Positions 30,441 through 42,569 of a DNA stretch of 64,000 nucleotides are shown one piece after another. Within the stretch, counting starts at the first letter, position 1. Every line of letters starts with the position of its first letter. The stretch comes from Tribonema minus. Its lineage: Eukaryota; Sar; Xanthophyceae; Tribonematales; Tribonemataceae. The stretch lies in NCBI GenBank assembly GCA_017506865.1, contig JAFCMP010000514.1:682001-746000 (forward strand). The letters are read 5' to 3'. The notes under the pieces were generated by a model. The model worked only from the letters and a program-made list of their open reading frames with translations, searched no databases and was not told the origin of the DNA. Position numbers and translations under genes: made by a program.

Positions 30441-32519
30441 GCAGGCGGCGGCGCGCACAGGCGCTGTTGTGCTGCGACTGCACGCACGCACTCACGCGGC
30501 CTTCACGTTGCTGCTCCACGTGGCGGTAGTCATAGTCACTACGGTAGCAGTGGCACCGGGTTTGGTAGTGACAGCTGGCTCATTGTGTTGTTTTTCTGGA
30601 CATGCACCAGGCCTCTACTTGCATTGCTGGACGAGTCATCGAGTGAGTGTGTACAACCGCCGGCAACAGTTGGTCACACAGCAGCATCGACTGCCTAGGA
30701 CGACCGAGAGGTCCAGAGGACGCTGGGCGTCCTCCCCAGATCTCTGTGGCCCACCTCGTGTGCTTGCTACGCGCAGCGAGGCCCGTTTGTGTGCTGGGTG
30801 CTGCAACAACAGGCCTGTCATCTTCTGATGGCGCACACACACGGAGATGGTGTGGGTGGCGACCACCGGCAGCGTGGTCGCAGGGGCCATTGCGGCCCTC
30901 CCCTGAGGCAGCGTTTACGTAGCTGCCTCAGCATCATCCTTGGCATTATAGGCGTGGCGCAGCTGGTGTCAGCGGGGTTCAGACCCTGCGTCGGCGGAGT
31001 GAAAAGGCTCAGAGGTCCCATCGCGTCTGCGCAGCGGGCGCCCTGACCTGGGTCTTCCATGGTCCCACAATGAGAACGTCGATCTGCATTTTCTTCACGC
31101 TGGAGTGCGAGAGCGGAGCGGAGCAGGTGGGCGCTTCCTCCTGCCTACACCGCTGGGTAAGCAACACTTCACTGTCGTTCGGCAGGCATCAATTCCTGGC
31201 CGTGTAGCATTGTGAAACTGCTGGTAATGCGGTAGGGCTCTACGTGGTAGAGAGATGGAAGTCACTGTCAACTACATCAGCTGCTGCACTATTGCAGCAT
31301 GTGCACTCACAATCGACACTGGCCGTCGCAGAGCACTACCGGTGTACTGGAACGGAGATTCTCAGCAGGTGCTGTGCATGTGCCAGCATGCCACGTATGC
31401 ACGGCATTTGCAGAGACAGCCGCATCAATACGCCACTAGTGCTGATGCGTCGGGCTGCCGGCTGGTGTCGCCAGTGACCACATCAACTGCTGTTGTTCAG
31501 AAGCGACAGCGCAGCTGCCGTAACTGCCGACGCTTCCATCATCACCACCGTACACGTGTGAGTCAAGCTGCACTTTACTGAAGCTAGTCTCAGACAATGA
31601 CGCACAGGGATGAAATGCCTGCTGCGCGATCTGTGCTTACGCACCCTAGTCGGCAGGAGAAATGACCCAAATGCAGCCTGCTTTGCCTTGATTACCAAAG
31701 GGAAGTAAAGCTGTTGAACGTCCTCGGCTTTGCGCGGGCATTTGGACGTAGAGACTGGGCAATTCTCATTGCCTAGTTGAGGCAGTTGCGGTGCTGGAGG
31801 CTGTTGTGGGAGGCTTGTATGGAGTTCCTGGGTCGATGAACACTCAGCTTGCACACCGCGTAGCGCAGCCTGTGCTGCTGGCACGTGATGTGTCTATAGG
31901 TCGGGCCGGGGCCCTGTCGGTGGCTGGCGACCAGAGAGCAGACCTGGATCGCAGGAGGGCATGATGCGCACATGCCCTTTTCTGGGGGGCTGGGGGACTC
32001 CGTCGCCCCCTGCCTACCCGGGGCCAATCACTACGTCCATAATGCCCTTCCAAGTTTGAAGATCATCACGGTGAGACAAACGTGGTCGCTGGTAGAATCG
32101 TGGATTCAAAAGAATGCAGCGCACTGCGCTGGCAATTCTTTCACATCTCTTTAATTTTGACATCTTTTGCTACATTTACATTCTGTGCCTACAGCGACAA
32201 TTGCATTTATTGTTTCCAGTGTTGTCGTGCAGCACTTTCCTTTACAAAATTGCTTTTTTGAAATTATGTTGCACGTTTTTAGGTTTCATAGTACATATCA
32301 TGGGACAGTATGTTACTGCACCGCTGTAACGTACCTGCCCATTGTTTACCGGAATTCAGCCCGGAATAGGTGCATGCTTTCTGGAGTTCCAGTCTTAGTG
32401 TTGTAGTGCTACCGTTAGACATTGCTCATCTCCAGCAAGCATGACAATCAGCGAGTAGTCTCTGTGGTTAGTGTAGTTCCCCTGCGAATGGTCTGCACCT
32501 TGCCGCGGTGTGGGGGCCT

Positions 32520-32870
32520 CGACACAGAGATTGGTGTCCAACTAAGACAGACCGCTACTGTACTTTCACAGGTCAGTGTGAGCATTCTCTTTCTCATTCG
32601 CAGTAGAATTTTAAGCGGCCCATGCAGCTACCATCACCTAGTCTAGGGCATTAGTTTTCAAGGTGAACAACTTGAATGAATGGACCTCAGGTAAAGCGAC
32701 ACAGAGATTGGTGTCCAACTAAGACAGACCGCTACTTTACCAGGCAAGTGTGAGCATGATTTTGTCTTTTCTTCTTCGCAACAAACTTCATGCTATGCGG
32801 CCCATGCCGCTCTCCTCATCACCTAGGGCATTGGTTATCAAATCAAACGATCAATGCGCCTTGAATGGAG
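32520..32870 (+). repeat. About 179-bp tandem duplication
   Basis: Copies starting at 32520 and 32699 share GACACAGAGATTGGTGTCCA, ACTAAGACAGACCGCTACT and later GCGGCCCATGC, with divergence in between. Confidence 0.8.
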
Positions 32871-33293
32871 TGATGTTCTGTCGTTGTCAACCCAGTTGTA
32901 ATATGCGTTGTCATGCCAAGTGTTTGTCCACCTGGCAGGTTTGCAATGTGTGCGCCAGTTGACACTTTTCTGCAAAGCTGTCCTCCATGTGATCAGGGTA
33001 CGCGCGGAGCAGCAGTCAAGGCGACGAGGAGCAAGAAGCGACGCACGGAGTCCCCACCCACCACTCCCCCTATAAAACCACTTCTCATCGGACCATCTTT
33101 CCTGGTCGTGTGATAATAAAGGACAGGGCGGGGGGGGAGGGGGCAGGAGGAGGGGGGCTTCAAGTTTGTGCAAGGGCAGGGCCAGTAATTGACCCATTCA
33201 GGGTCAGCATCAATCAGGGGTGATGTGAGCATGCCGTTCCCTTCCGCCTCTCCACCGAAAAGTAAATGCAACTTAAGCTTGACAAGATGATGT

Positions 33294-33356
33294 CAGTGTG
33301 TGTTGGTGTGTGTGCGTGTGTGTGTGTGTTTGTGTGTGTGTTCAATTGTGTGTGTA
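33294..33356 (+). repeat. GT-rich microsatellite
   Basis: Imperfect (GT)n with GTGTGTGTGTTTGTGTGTGT and flanking variants. Confidence 0.85.
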
Positions 33357-33926
33357 TGCGCACCTGTAAATCGTGTGTTCCATGGATGAACAAATGCATT
33401 TGCCATGTGCATCGTGATCATGCACTTCAAGTTGCCTGGTCGTTTGAAGGTGCATATGCATATGGTATTGTTGCATGCTTGCACATTGGACTGGATGTGT
33501 GCGCATGTTCCTCTCACTTCCCAACAGACTCTCAGCACCGCATATGCCCAAAAACAATATAGCTATCATGCTGTTCATGCGCTGTGATGTACAGGATGAG
33601 GTGATGATCATGATGCTTCTGCAAGGTCCTTCTATATTCTTTGCATGTAGGTAGCATAATGCACGAGGCTCTGCAGCCCACAACAATACATACAGCGAGG
33701 GCTGAGGCGGGGGTTTGCAACAGCGCAAAGCATCACTAGAATAAGTTCACGTTGAACATCTGCTGAGGAATCAGGCGTCGTGCATTCACTGGTGCAGTAC
33801 TGGCGCCGGGTTGAGTGGAGGTGTGGAGCGCTGCTGCTGATGTCACGCGTGCGCTCTCAGCGGCGGCGTTTCTTTGCTTCTTGGCATCTTGAACAAAGCA
33901 TGCATCCAGTAAACTAAACCATCAAC

Positions 33927-36264
33927 TTATAAAGTCATGAGGTTGAACAGCGCCAGGGACGTGCCGAGCGCTGCCCCCACGCCGCGCGTACCGCCCCCCC
34001 GCAGCGCCAGCATGCTGGCCGCCATTGACTGTGTCTCCAACTGCGCGCGCGACATGGCGGTCATTGCAAGCATGACGTCAGCGCGCACTCAATAACCACC
34101 TTAGAGTAGGTTGCTACATGTTATTGTTGTGTCTTGGAATCTCTGGCAGAGGTGCGGCGTCAGTTTGCGCCCACCTGTGACACCTAGGCTAAAAAGCTTC
34201 AGTGTTGTTGAGCTTCAGAGATTTTCTGAGTGCCATGTCATGGTGCGCAGCAGCCGTCTGCGCCTTCAGGCATTCGCGACAGACACGACTCGATGCATTT
34301 GCAAAGCCCGCATGACATCAGGCGCGGATGTGAATTGCCGGCCAACAGGTCATCACCATGCAGATTCACATGTTACACAGGTCTTGGATCTGGAACTGGT
34401 TTAGGCTATTTGCAGTAATACTAAGTGGACGTGCTATGCCCTGCCACACACCTGTGTGCGGTGGAACTGACGTTGCCTCTGCATTGGGCAATGCGTGTCA
34501 TTGATTGCACGACCAGTTGAGTGCATTGACTCTACAAGCTTAGCGCTAGGATTAGGTTCGGGTCAGGGTCAGCGCAGTGATGCTGTACGTCATTATAGAG
34601 TGCACTCCAGGATGCGTACCAGCAGTGTACTTCAAATTACGTCACGGCGCGACAGTGAGGCGCAGCACTGCAACGTATTGCGGTCATGTCATGCGGTGAT
34701 GCTCCAGCGCGTGGCACAAGGATGATGATGCTCAACACAATACTGCGATCGCGTATTCAAAGCTACATGGTGATGGAAACGAATCAAAGTTGGTGATGTT
34801 CCATCTCTTGGCAGTGTGTACAATCATGCTCAACGCGGCGACAGCACTACATAGCACCGCACGTGTTCAAACGTCTACGACGCTTCAGCGTATGACGCGG
34901 TGTATGATGATGCTCAGCTGCCGTCATGCTCAACACTTCTAGAGGTTTCCCCAAACTTTGCAGGGTAGCCGTCCCCTTCTGGCCACCGATGGGCTACGGG
35001 TTGCGTTGGCAGTAAGCCATAATAGCCGCGATCTGTAGCGCCATCTTAGGGTTAGGGTTAGCTTGAGGGGCCAAGCCAAGGTAATGGGGGGGGGGGGGGG
35101 GGGAGTACGCCTTAACACTCCCAACGCGTGCGGTACGTGCACGATGCAGCTCATTACTGGTGAACATACCAGCGAATCGTGCACAGTGATGCCAAGCACT
35201 GATGGCATCGTGTTCAAACGTACATGGTGACGCTCCAGTGCGTGGCACGTGTCGCACGCGCGCGCGAGCCGCGCGCGCAGATCCTGCGCGTCCCTGCGGA
35301 GCACTGATGCAGCGCCTGCGTCTGCCGCTGCCGCTTGGAGGCGCCGCACCCTGCAGTGCAACACATAGGCAATCACAGAAGGTTTATTGAACGAATACTC
35401 CATTCATCTGTCGAGCGGCCGGGCTAGGGAAGGAGCGGCGCGATGGACGGTCCTTGTGCGCCAGCGGTGCATGTTGAAGTTTGTTGCAGTGACGATCTAT
35501 CAGTGGATGCTGGAATGAGGGGTGGTGGTACTGATGAGCTGTCAGGTTTGCCAACTTCAGGCACTGCACTATGGCAGCCCAGCTCTGGCATCTGGCACGC
35601 AAGCGCGCCCGCTTTGCGCCAAAACTGCTGCAGCACTGCTGCAAGAGCACTGTTGGGTTTTGGAGTTTCATCATTGAGTATTTGCGTATGTAGCATTCAG
35701 GATGCAATAATGCTCACTTTGAGATATCCACACGTGCTGCACAATGATCCTTAAGTGCTACACTTGAAGATGCGTGGTGAGCGAGGCATGTGCAACTTCA
35801 AAGCACTTGTCCACCAAGACTGCGTGGGGAGCTGCAGTCGCAACACCAATGCATACGAAGTGTAACAAGCCTGCGCACCTGTAGCTGCTGTCGGACAACG
35901 GCGAGCAGTCGCAGCACGGCAGCGCTCCGCCGCAGCAGCTGCACGCTGCTGCCACTGTCACGACCACTGGCGCGCGGTCGCAGCGGCAGGTGTCTGATGG
36001 GTACAATGGGTATGTCCTCATGTTATTTTGCCGCTCTAGCTTGAGCTGCTTCTGCCGGCTCCGCTGCGTCTTTCGCTGGTCGTGCTGCCGCTGCTGATGC
36101 TGCTGCTGCGGCTGGTGCTGCTGCGGCTGCGGCTGCTGCTGCTGTGACGGTGGCTGCTGCTGCTGCGACTGCTGCTCCTGCTGCTGCTGGTGCTGGCGCT
36201 GGTGCTGGTGCTGCTGCTGCTGCTGCTGCTGGTGCTGGCGCTGGTGCTGGTGCTGCTGCTGCTG

Positions 36265-36302
<38 letters not shown>

Positions 36303-36312
36303 CTACGCGCTG

Positions 36313-36354
<42 letters not shown>

Positions 36355-39300
36355 ATGGCGCTGCTGCTCCTGGCGCTGGTGCGCAGCTTCAAGCGCGTCA
36401 ATGCGGCGGTGAAGCGTAGCTGCCATGTCGTCGCACGCCTGCGCAGTGAGTGCGGCACCGTCATCCCTGCAAACAACGGCCGTGCATGCAGCTCATTATG
36501 GCAATTCTCTGCTCAGAGCGCACTCGCATTCAGCAGTTTCAACTGGTCACCCCAGCACATCGCAACTGGATGCTCCGAGCCAGCAGATTCGGTCAACACT
36601 TATGGCGGCTGGAATGCTATGCCTGAGCTGGGTTGAGCGCAGAAGACACACATTGGGTGTGCACAAATAGTGCGCCACGTGATCGCCAGCACACCTGCAA
36701 GAGCAATGGTCTGTTATGCGGTGACACGCTGATGAGGTTTCACAGCCTCACCGAAATGCAATGCAACGCAGCTACGCCGCAAAGCATGCCGCAAGCACTC
36801 ACCTGGTGTGGCGCACAACCGGGTGCTGCAGCCCCCCAGGATCCGGCGCGCCGGCCGCCAATGCAGGCCCTTTCGACTCCTGGCCACCTACGACCGGTGT
36901 CTCTCCGTGGTGGAGAGGGCTGCCATGTTCAAGTTGGCTGCCGGACACGCCACTGCTACACTTGTCTGCACATGTGACACGTTGGTGAGCATGATGATGC
37001 TGCTGGGTGGTAGCCGCCGATTGACCCGAGCCATGCTGCTCCTGGTAGCTTTGCTGCTGCTGCCGCTGCTGCTGCTGCTGCTGCTGGTGGTGGTGGTGGT
37101 GATGCTGCTGCTGCTGCTGCTGCCACTGCTGCCGCTGGTGGTGCGATTCGTCCTGCTCCTCCACGAGCGGCTGCCGATGTGGCTGCTGGTACAGGTGCTG
37201 CCGCTGCTGCGTCAGGCGCTGGTGATTGAGAAACTGCGACTGCGGCCCGCACCTGTCGCTCGCGATAACTGCCGCAGCAGCGTCAGCAGCAGTGCAGCAG
37301 CCTGCTGCTCGCATCGGCATGCGCGAATCCCTTTCAGAAAACAAGCGCAGGTCATCCAAAATGCTATCTGCGAGCCCGCCGCGGCCAACTTCGCTTTGGC
37401 AGCGCGTGGCGTCGCAGGCTGTTGTGGCTGCGGCGGCGCCGTCGGCTCGCGCACATTGCTGAGCGCTGCTGTGCATCCGGAGCGCTGTCAGCGGCTCATC
37501 GGGATGCAGCAGCTGAGGGATAGGCAGGTATTCCTCGCTCGTAATCGGCGCCTCCACAAGATTGCCGCCGCCCTGCTGCAACCGCGACGGCTGCAACTTC
37601 AACTTATTTGTTTCCGTTGGGACCGTTCTAGGTGCCGTTCTGCAGACCGTTCCTGGGTGAGGCTCAAGAATGTCTCGTTGCAACCGTGCCGTTTCGCTGC
37701 CACCACCATCATCGTCCAGCGAACAATACTCGGGGTTGCATTGAACAATGGGGCCTAGCAGCGCGCTCCGGCGCCAGGCCGCGGAACGGTGCCGGGACCG
37801 GTTCTGGAACTGCGCCAAGGGGATGCTCACGCGCACCGCAGACTCCAGGCGCATCACTCACGTGCGCCGAGTGACCCGCTGGTGCCGCATACGCGCTGCC
37901 GTCGGAATTCATATGGTTGTGCGCTGCTGCATGATGCGGCGGCAAAGCCGCATGCGCAGCGTGAAGCCCAGAATCGTGAGGTGGCGGTACTGGGGCCGTG
38001 TCTTGCAGTGGCTGTGCTCCGCAATCAATGTCGTCAGCAGAGGCGCCTGGCTGAGACTCGCGTGCGTTGCGCGGCGGCGGCGCGCGCTGCGGCGGCGGCG
38101 TGTACGCCAGATGATCGTTGTGGCCTCGATATCGATGCCCATGCTGCTGCTGAGCACTGTCTAGTCTTTGTGGCTCGAGAGCGGCTGGGAATCTGGCAGT
38201 TGGCAGGTGCGGCGCGCAGTTTACTAGCAGTGTCCACCTCAGCAGGCTTTTGCACAGGACTCTCTGTTTGCGGAATGGGCGGGACGGGAGGGGGGAGGGG
38301 GGGGATTAGTGCGGGTCAGGGTGGCAACGACGTGATCTAACTGACCAGCACGTCTGTGTACACATTGCAGATTCATAGATTTGCCTTAGTCCTGCCACGG
38401 TTGCGATGCCTTCGGCGTCCACAAACGCATCCGCACAACATGCCTGTGCCTGCTGACAAACCCATTTCCCCAAAACCGGTCCCGGTTGTCCTGCGCCCTG
38501 CTGTACCGTGTTCAAGCAGCACCGCCCCGTCATACTGCAACTCCTGCCCGAGTGAATTCAGCCAAGAAGGCTCAGTCACAAATGCGGATTCACTTTCGCT
38601 TGATTTCACAACGCACACTGCGCAAGCCGTGGCCTCGGTCGGAGGCAGGCACACTAACCCTATCCCTAACCCCAACCCTCGTGACACTCTGCCATGTGCC
38701 AGTGTCCTTTCTGAGGCACATAAGCCTTGACATGCATGCTGCATCCCGTGATGTGTCCCTTGGGTAGACGCATGTCCGCAAATGTCTGATGCCTGGACAT
38801 CAAAGGTTATGACTTCACCTCGCTATTGCCCCACTGTCAAGTAGCGTCTCAATTCATATAGACCCTGAACCTAATTCTAACGCTATGTCACTCAGTGCGC
38901 AGGTTCACTTGTGTGGCTGTCAGATGGCCTCAACATCCAAGGCCAAGGGTCGTGTGACTGTATCTTCCGGCCCGCTACATCACTCGGTGACAGCAGCCAC
39001 AACCACGACAACGCTCAACAGCCCATTACTCATCACGCAGTGGACCACTACCTACGCTAGCGCTCTGAGCACGACCAAAAGGCGCCGTCAATGACTCAAT
39101 GACTTTACCTGCTGCACCAACGAGTCAACGAGTCACAACGGACCTGCCGATAGCGCGCCGCCACGCGCTGCAGCCGCCGGAGCGCTGCCATCTGTTGCTG
39201 AGCGCTGCCTACCGCTGCCGCCCAGCGCCTCAGCGCGGCGCGCACATGCCTGGCAACATGACGTTCCAGGAGTGACGCCAGTCGGAGCGCTGCCGCCTGC

Positions 39301-42051
39301 TGCTGCGGCGAACATGTGCTGAAATGTGGCAGTTGTAGTGTTGTGAGGTGGCGATGTTGCTGCTGCAGCGGCGGCGGGGGCGGCGGCTGCTGCCGCCACT
39401 GCTGCTTCTGCTGCTGCTGGCGTTGGACGTGCTGCTGCTGCTGCTGCTGCTGGTGATGATAGTGGTGTGGGTGTTGCTGCTGCTGCTCCTGCTGCTGCTG
39501 CTGCTGCTGCCGCCACCGCCGCTGCAGAGCATCAGACACATCGCAGCTGCTGAGCTGTGGCAAACCCCGGCACTCTCGGGCCCAGTGCTGCAGCCATCGC
39601 CGCATGACATTACACCATATGCGCCTCGTCAACCGCAGCATTAGCGTCACCGCTGCTGAGCGTTGCTTCGATTGCATGCGCTGAGCATCATCCACGTGCA
39701 GCTGTGCACCATCACTGACGCGCTCGTGCTGCTGATGCTGCTGCAGCTGGAAACGGTAGTTCTGCTGCTGCTGCTGCAGCTCCAGCTGGACGCAGCCACT
39801 GCGGCAACAGAGCGCCCACTGCCGCAGCCGCCTCCGCGCGGCTCCGTGACACAATTGCAGCAGGGCTCGATTGAGCGCCGCAGCCGCCGCAGCGCGCTGC
39901 CGCTGCTGCAGTGCAACAATCATGGCGCGCTGCTGCCGTCTGCTGCTGCGTGCGCGCGCTGCAGATGCGCGGAGCAGCGCTGCGAAGCCGCGGCGGAGGG
40001 CCGCTTTGCGCAGCGAGTTGAAAGTGGCGTTGATGACGGTGGCGCGCGCAGCGAGCAGCAGCGCTGCGCTGCGGTGGTGAGCCGCGGCCTGCAGCGGCGC
40101 GGTTTGAAGGCGGATGGCACGTCATCAACAAGCACTGCTTGGAACCATGGCCTCTGCAAAGTACATGTGTAGACATACAACTTTGTTGTTGATGTTAATG
40201 GCCGCCGCGCGCTCATGTGGCCGAATATCAGCTGCACAGATAAGTATGACGAGGACTCAATGACACAATCCACGTCAAGTAGGCATCACCAACAAAGTTC
40301 TGTCAAGCAGCACCACCCAAGACACAACACCCGTACAGTAGGTGCTTCGCATCATAACTGTCAAGCTCCTGCCATAAAGCACCAGCCAAAGATAACCACA
40401 AGTTGACTCACCAGCGCATCTTCAAGCGCCGCCTCCTGGCGCTGAGCACTGCACCAAGCCTCAACTTCAACGTGCGCAGCGGCCGCGCGCCGCCACCGCT
40501 GCAGCGCGCGCCGCCTGCAGCAGCGCTCCGCTCTCCGTATGGCGCGCAGCAGCGCCGCGCGACGCCGCTCGCGCGTTGCGTGTGCTGGCAGGGTAGGGGA
40601 GGTAAAGAGGTCACCAAGGGAGCCGCGATAAAGAGTGTCAGGTTGCGGCTGGAAGTGGCGTCTGTGTTTGCGTTACCCAGAGTATTGAGTACATCAGATG
40701 TACCATCCTCACAACTTCACAGACTCGTTACATGTGTAAGGATGCGCATGCTGCACGCGTTGTGCTCGTACACTGCTCCGTGCGAGGAACAGCGTGCTGC
40801 AGCAGTGCTGCATGCCCGCGCGACACTGCTGTGCTGCTTGTCACTATGCCGAGCGGACTGCCGTGCACCCGTACACGCACAAAAAGTGACCGCTCTCTAT
40901 GGTGCACCTGCTGCGGAGGCATGCACCAGCATCGCCAACCCACGCCGTGCGCGCCGCCGCCGCGCCGCGCTCACCGCCCTGCCGAGCGCTGCCACGCCCG
41001 CCGCCAGCGCCGCCTCCGCCGCCATAAATTCCCGCCCCCTGAGCGCTGCTGCCTCCAGGCGCCACCTCGCCAGGCCCCACAATAGCGCATCGCGCACAGC
41101 TCCGGCATGGCAGGCTGCCAGCGTTAGCAGCGCCCACGCAACCCTCTCGTCCGAGGCGCTGGGGCCGATGCCACTGCCGCCGCGCCGCCGCCAGTGCTGC
41201 CGCTGCTGCCGCAGCAGCGCCGTCGGCAGCTGCACTTCCGCATCACAAAACGGCGGCTGCTCGGTAAGACGCGAGAACAGGCGCCGCCGCGCGGCGCCGC
41301 CGGCGTTGCGCATGAGCGCGCGCAGCCCCCTCCTGAGCACTGCAGCGCGCAGCCGCTGCGCGCCCTCCAGCACGCGCCAGCGCCGCCGCGTGAGGGGGGC
41401 GCTACCTGGCGCATTGTCGCGCCAGCGCAGCAGTGCGCCGCGGAGGGCGTCGGCGTCGGCGGCATGCGCGCGCCGCACAAAAAGGCGCGCAGCAGCGCAG
41501 AGCGTGCGCAGCTCGCGCGGCGTGAGGGCGCGCTCGCAGCGGCGGCGCCAGCGCGCGAAGGCGCGCGCCGCGGCGGCGTGCGCGACCTTGCGGCGGATGG
41601 CGATTAGCGCGGCGATGCGCGAGAAGATGTGCGCACGAAGGTCGGCGCTGAGCGCTGCGTAGCGGCGCTTGCGCGACATGTAGGAGGGGTCGGGGTCGGC
41701 GGCTGCGGCGGCGGGGGCGGCGGCGGAGCGCGCGCGGCGCTTGTGGCGCTCGTACGCGAGGGCTTTGCGGTAGGCGAATCCCAGCGTGTTGAGGGCGTCG
41801 CAGCCGACGTCGGAGCCTGCCTGGGCTGCTGCTGCTGCCTGGTGGATGCTGCTGGTGCTGGAGTTTTGCCGGTGACGGTGGCGGCGCTGGTGTGCGAACT
41901 GCGCATCGCAGCTGCTGCTGTTCGCATTGCCGTACAGGTCGAGGGTCTTCGAGAGGTCTTGCGGGCAGTCGTGCAGCTCCCCATCAGAGGATGGTGATGC
42001 AGTGGGACTGCTGGCGATACGGCGCACTGGAGTAGGGGTGCTGGACAACAT
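33927..42051 (-). CDS. Sfi1-like repeat protein with polyglutamine region, eight exons
   Basis: Exons 42051-40908, 40584-40412, 40088-39109, 38156-37862, 37809-36803, 36466-35879, 35350-35224 and 34040-33927 join in phase to 1,475 aa. The first three exons carry at least ten short helical units with a conserved Trp after Leu and basic residues: RAFARWRRRC, ALLRWRDNA, GLARWRLEAA, RALQRWRRAA, RRLRQWALCC, MRRWLQHWAREC, AALRRWAAAV. These resemble Sfi1/centrin-binding repeats, so a centrosome or basal-body role is inferred. The middle and end are Gln/His-rich with polyQ tracts, then a coiled segment (LHRRIDALEAAHQRQEQQ) and a short hydrophobic C-terminus (GAALGTSLALFNLMTL). Intron 4 is only 52 bp and its acceptor is the least certain. 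The ATG at 42051 follows a TCTGCAG, so an upstream exon is possible. Confidence 0.72.
35041..35104. repeat. TTAGGG tract and G run in the Sfi1-like gene
   Basis: A short TTAGGGTTAGGGTTAG tract (35045-35060) and about 18 consecutive G (35086-35103) lie in the penultimate intron. Confidence 0.75.
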
Positions 42052-42569
42052 CTGCAGACAGTTGTGGTGCGGTTGAGACGGAAACGAAAGTTGACCTCAG
42101 CTGGCCCGGAAGAGGCACATAAAGTGATTGTGTCAACTGCCCGCATGCACGCAACCTGCCATGATGGTCCATCTTTAGTATGCGCGCTTACTTGTTACAA
42201 CTACATGAAATCATTACACGGTCGCCATGATTGTCCATCGCCGGTATGCACGCCTATCACAGCGACATGAAAGAATATACAAGCACCTTCATGACAAGGC
42301 CTGGCAGCATACACCGACAACGCCACTCACCATCACGACTGGCTCAGTGTCTCCCAGTCATCCATACCAGCCAGCATCAAGGCACGCCATGTCCTCTTTA
42401 GCAGCCCGCAGCCGCACTTCCATAATCAACAGTTACTTGCGGGGTGAGTCACTTCTTGAGTTTTACATTTTTTGAGTTGGGTTGCAAGCCTTGGGGGAGT
42501 ACTAGCCTGCGGTGTGGTGTGGTCGTGAAAGAACCACGTACATCGGGGACTCTGCTGGTCGCGGGAGCC
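42052..42569. promoter_or_regulatory. Intergenic region between divergent genes
   Basis: 518 bp separate the minus-strand Sfi1-like ATG from the plus-strand plastid-protein ATG. Both promoters are expected here. No specific operator was recognised. Confidence 0.45.

Larger units (their letters stand above)
29713..33926. other. Gene-poor region between LINE and Sfi1-like gene
   Basis: Contains a G run (about 30044-30071), a GC-rich minisatellite, a tandem duplication at 32520-32870 and a GT microsatellite. A possible exon at 32760-32962 (+) encodes a Cys/His-rich tail (FCRCQPSCNMRCHAKCL, VCNVC) but has no convincing partners. Confidence 0.45.

Noticed and set aside
32760-32962. Cys/His-rich exon-like piece suggesting a RING or PHD finger
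   Set aside because: Cysteine spacing does not fit either finger, and no partner exons were found. Kept only as a remark.
33294-33356. CRISPR-like or regulatory periodic array
   Set aside because: It is a plain GT microsatellite in a eukaryotic genome.
36144-36636. Plus-strand polyAla and polyLeu frames
   Set aside because: These are antisense readings of the polyQ tract of the Sfi1-like gene.
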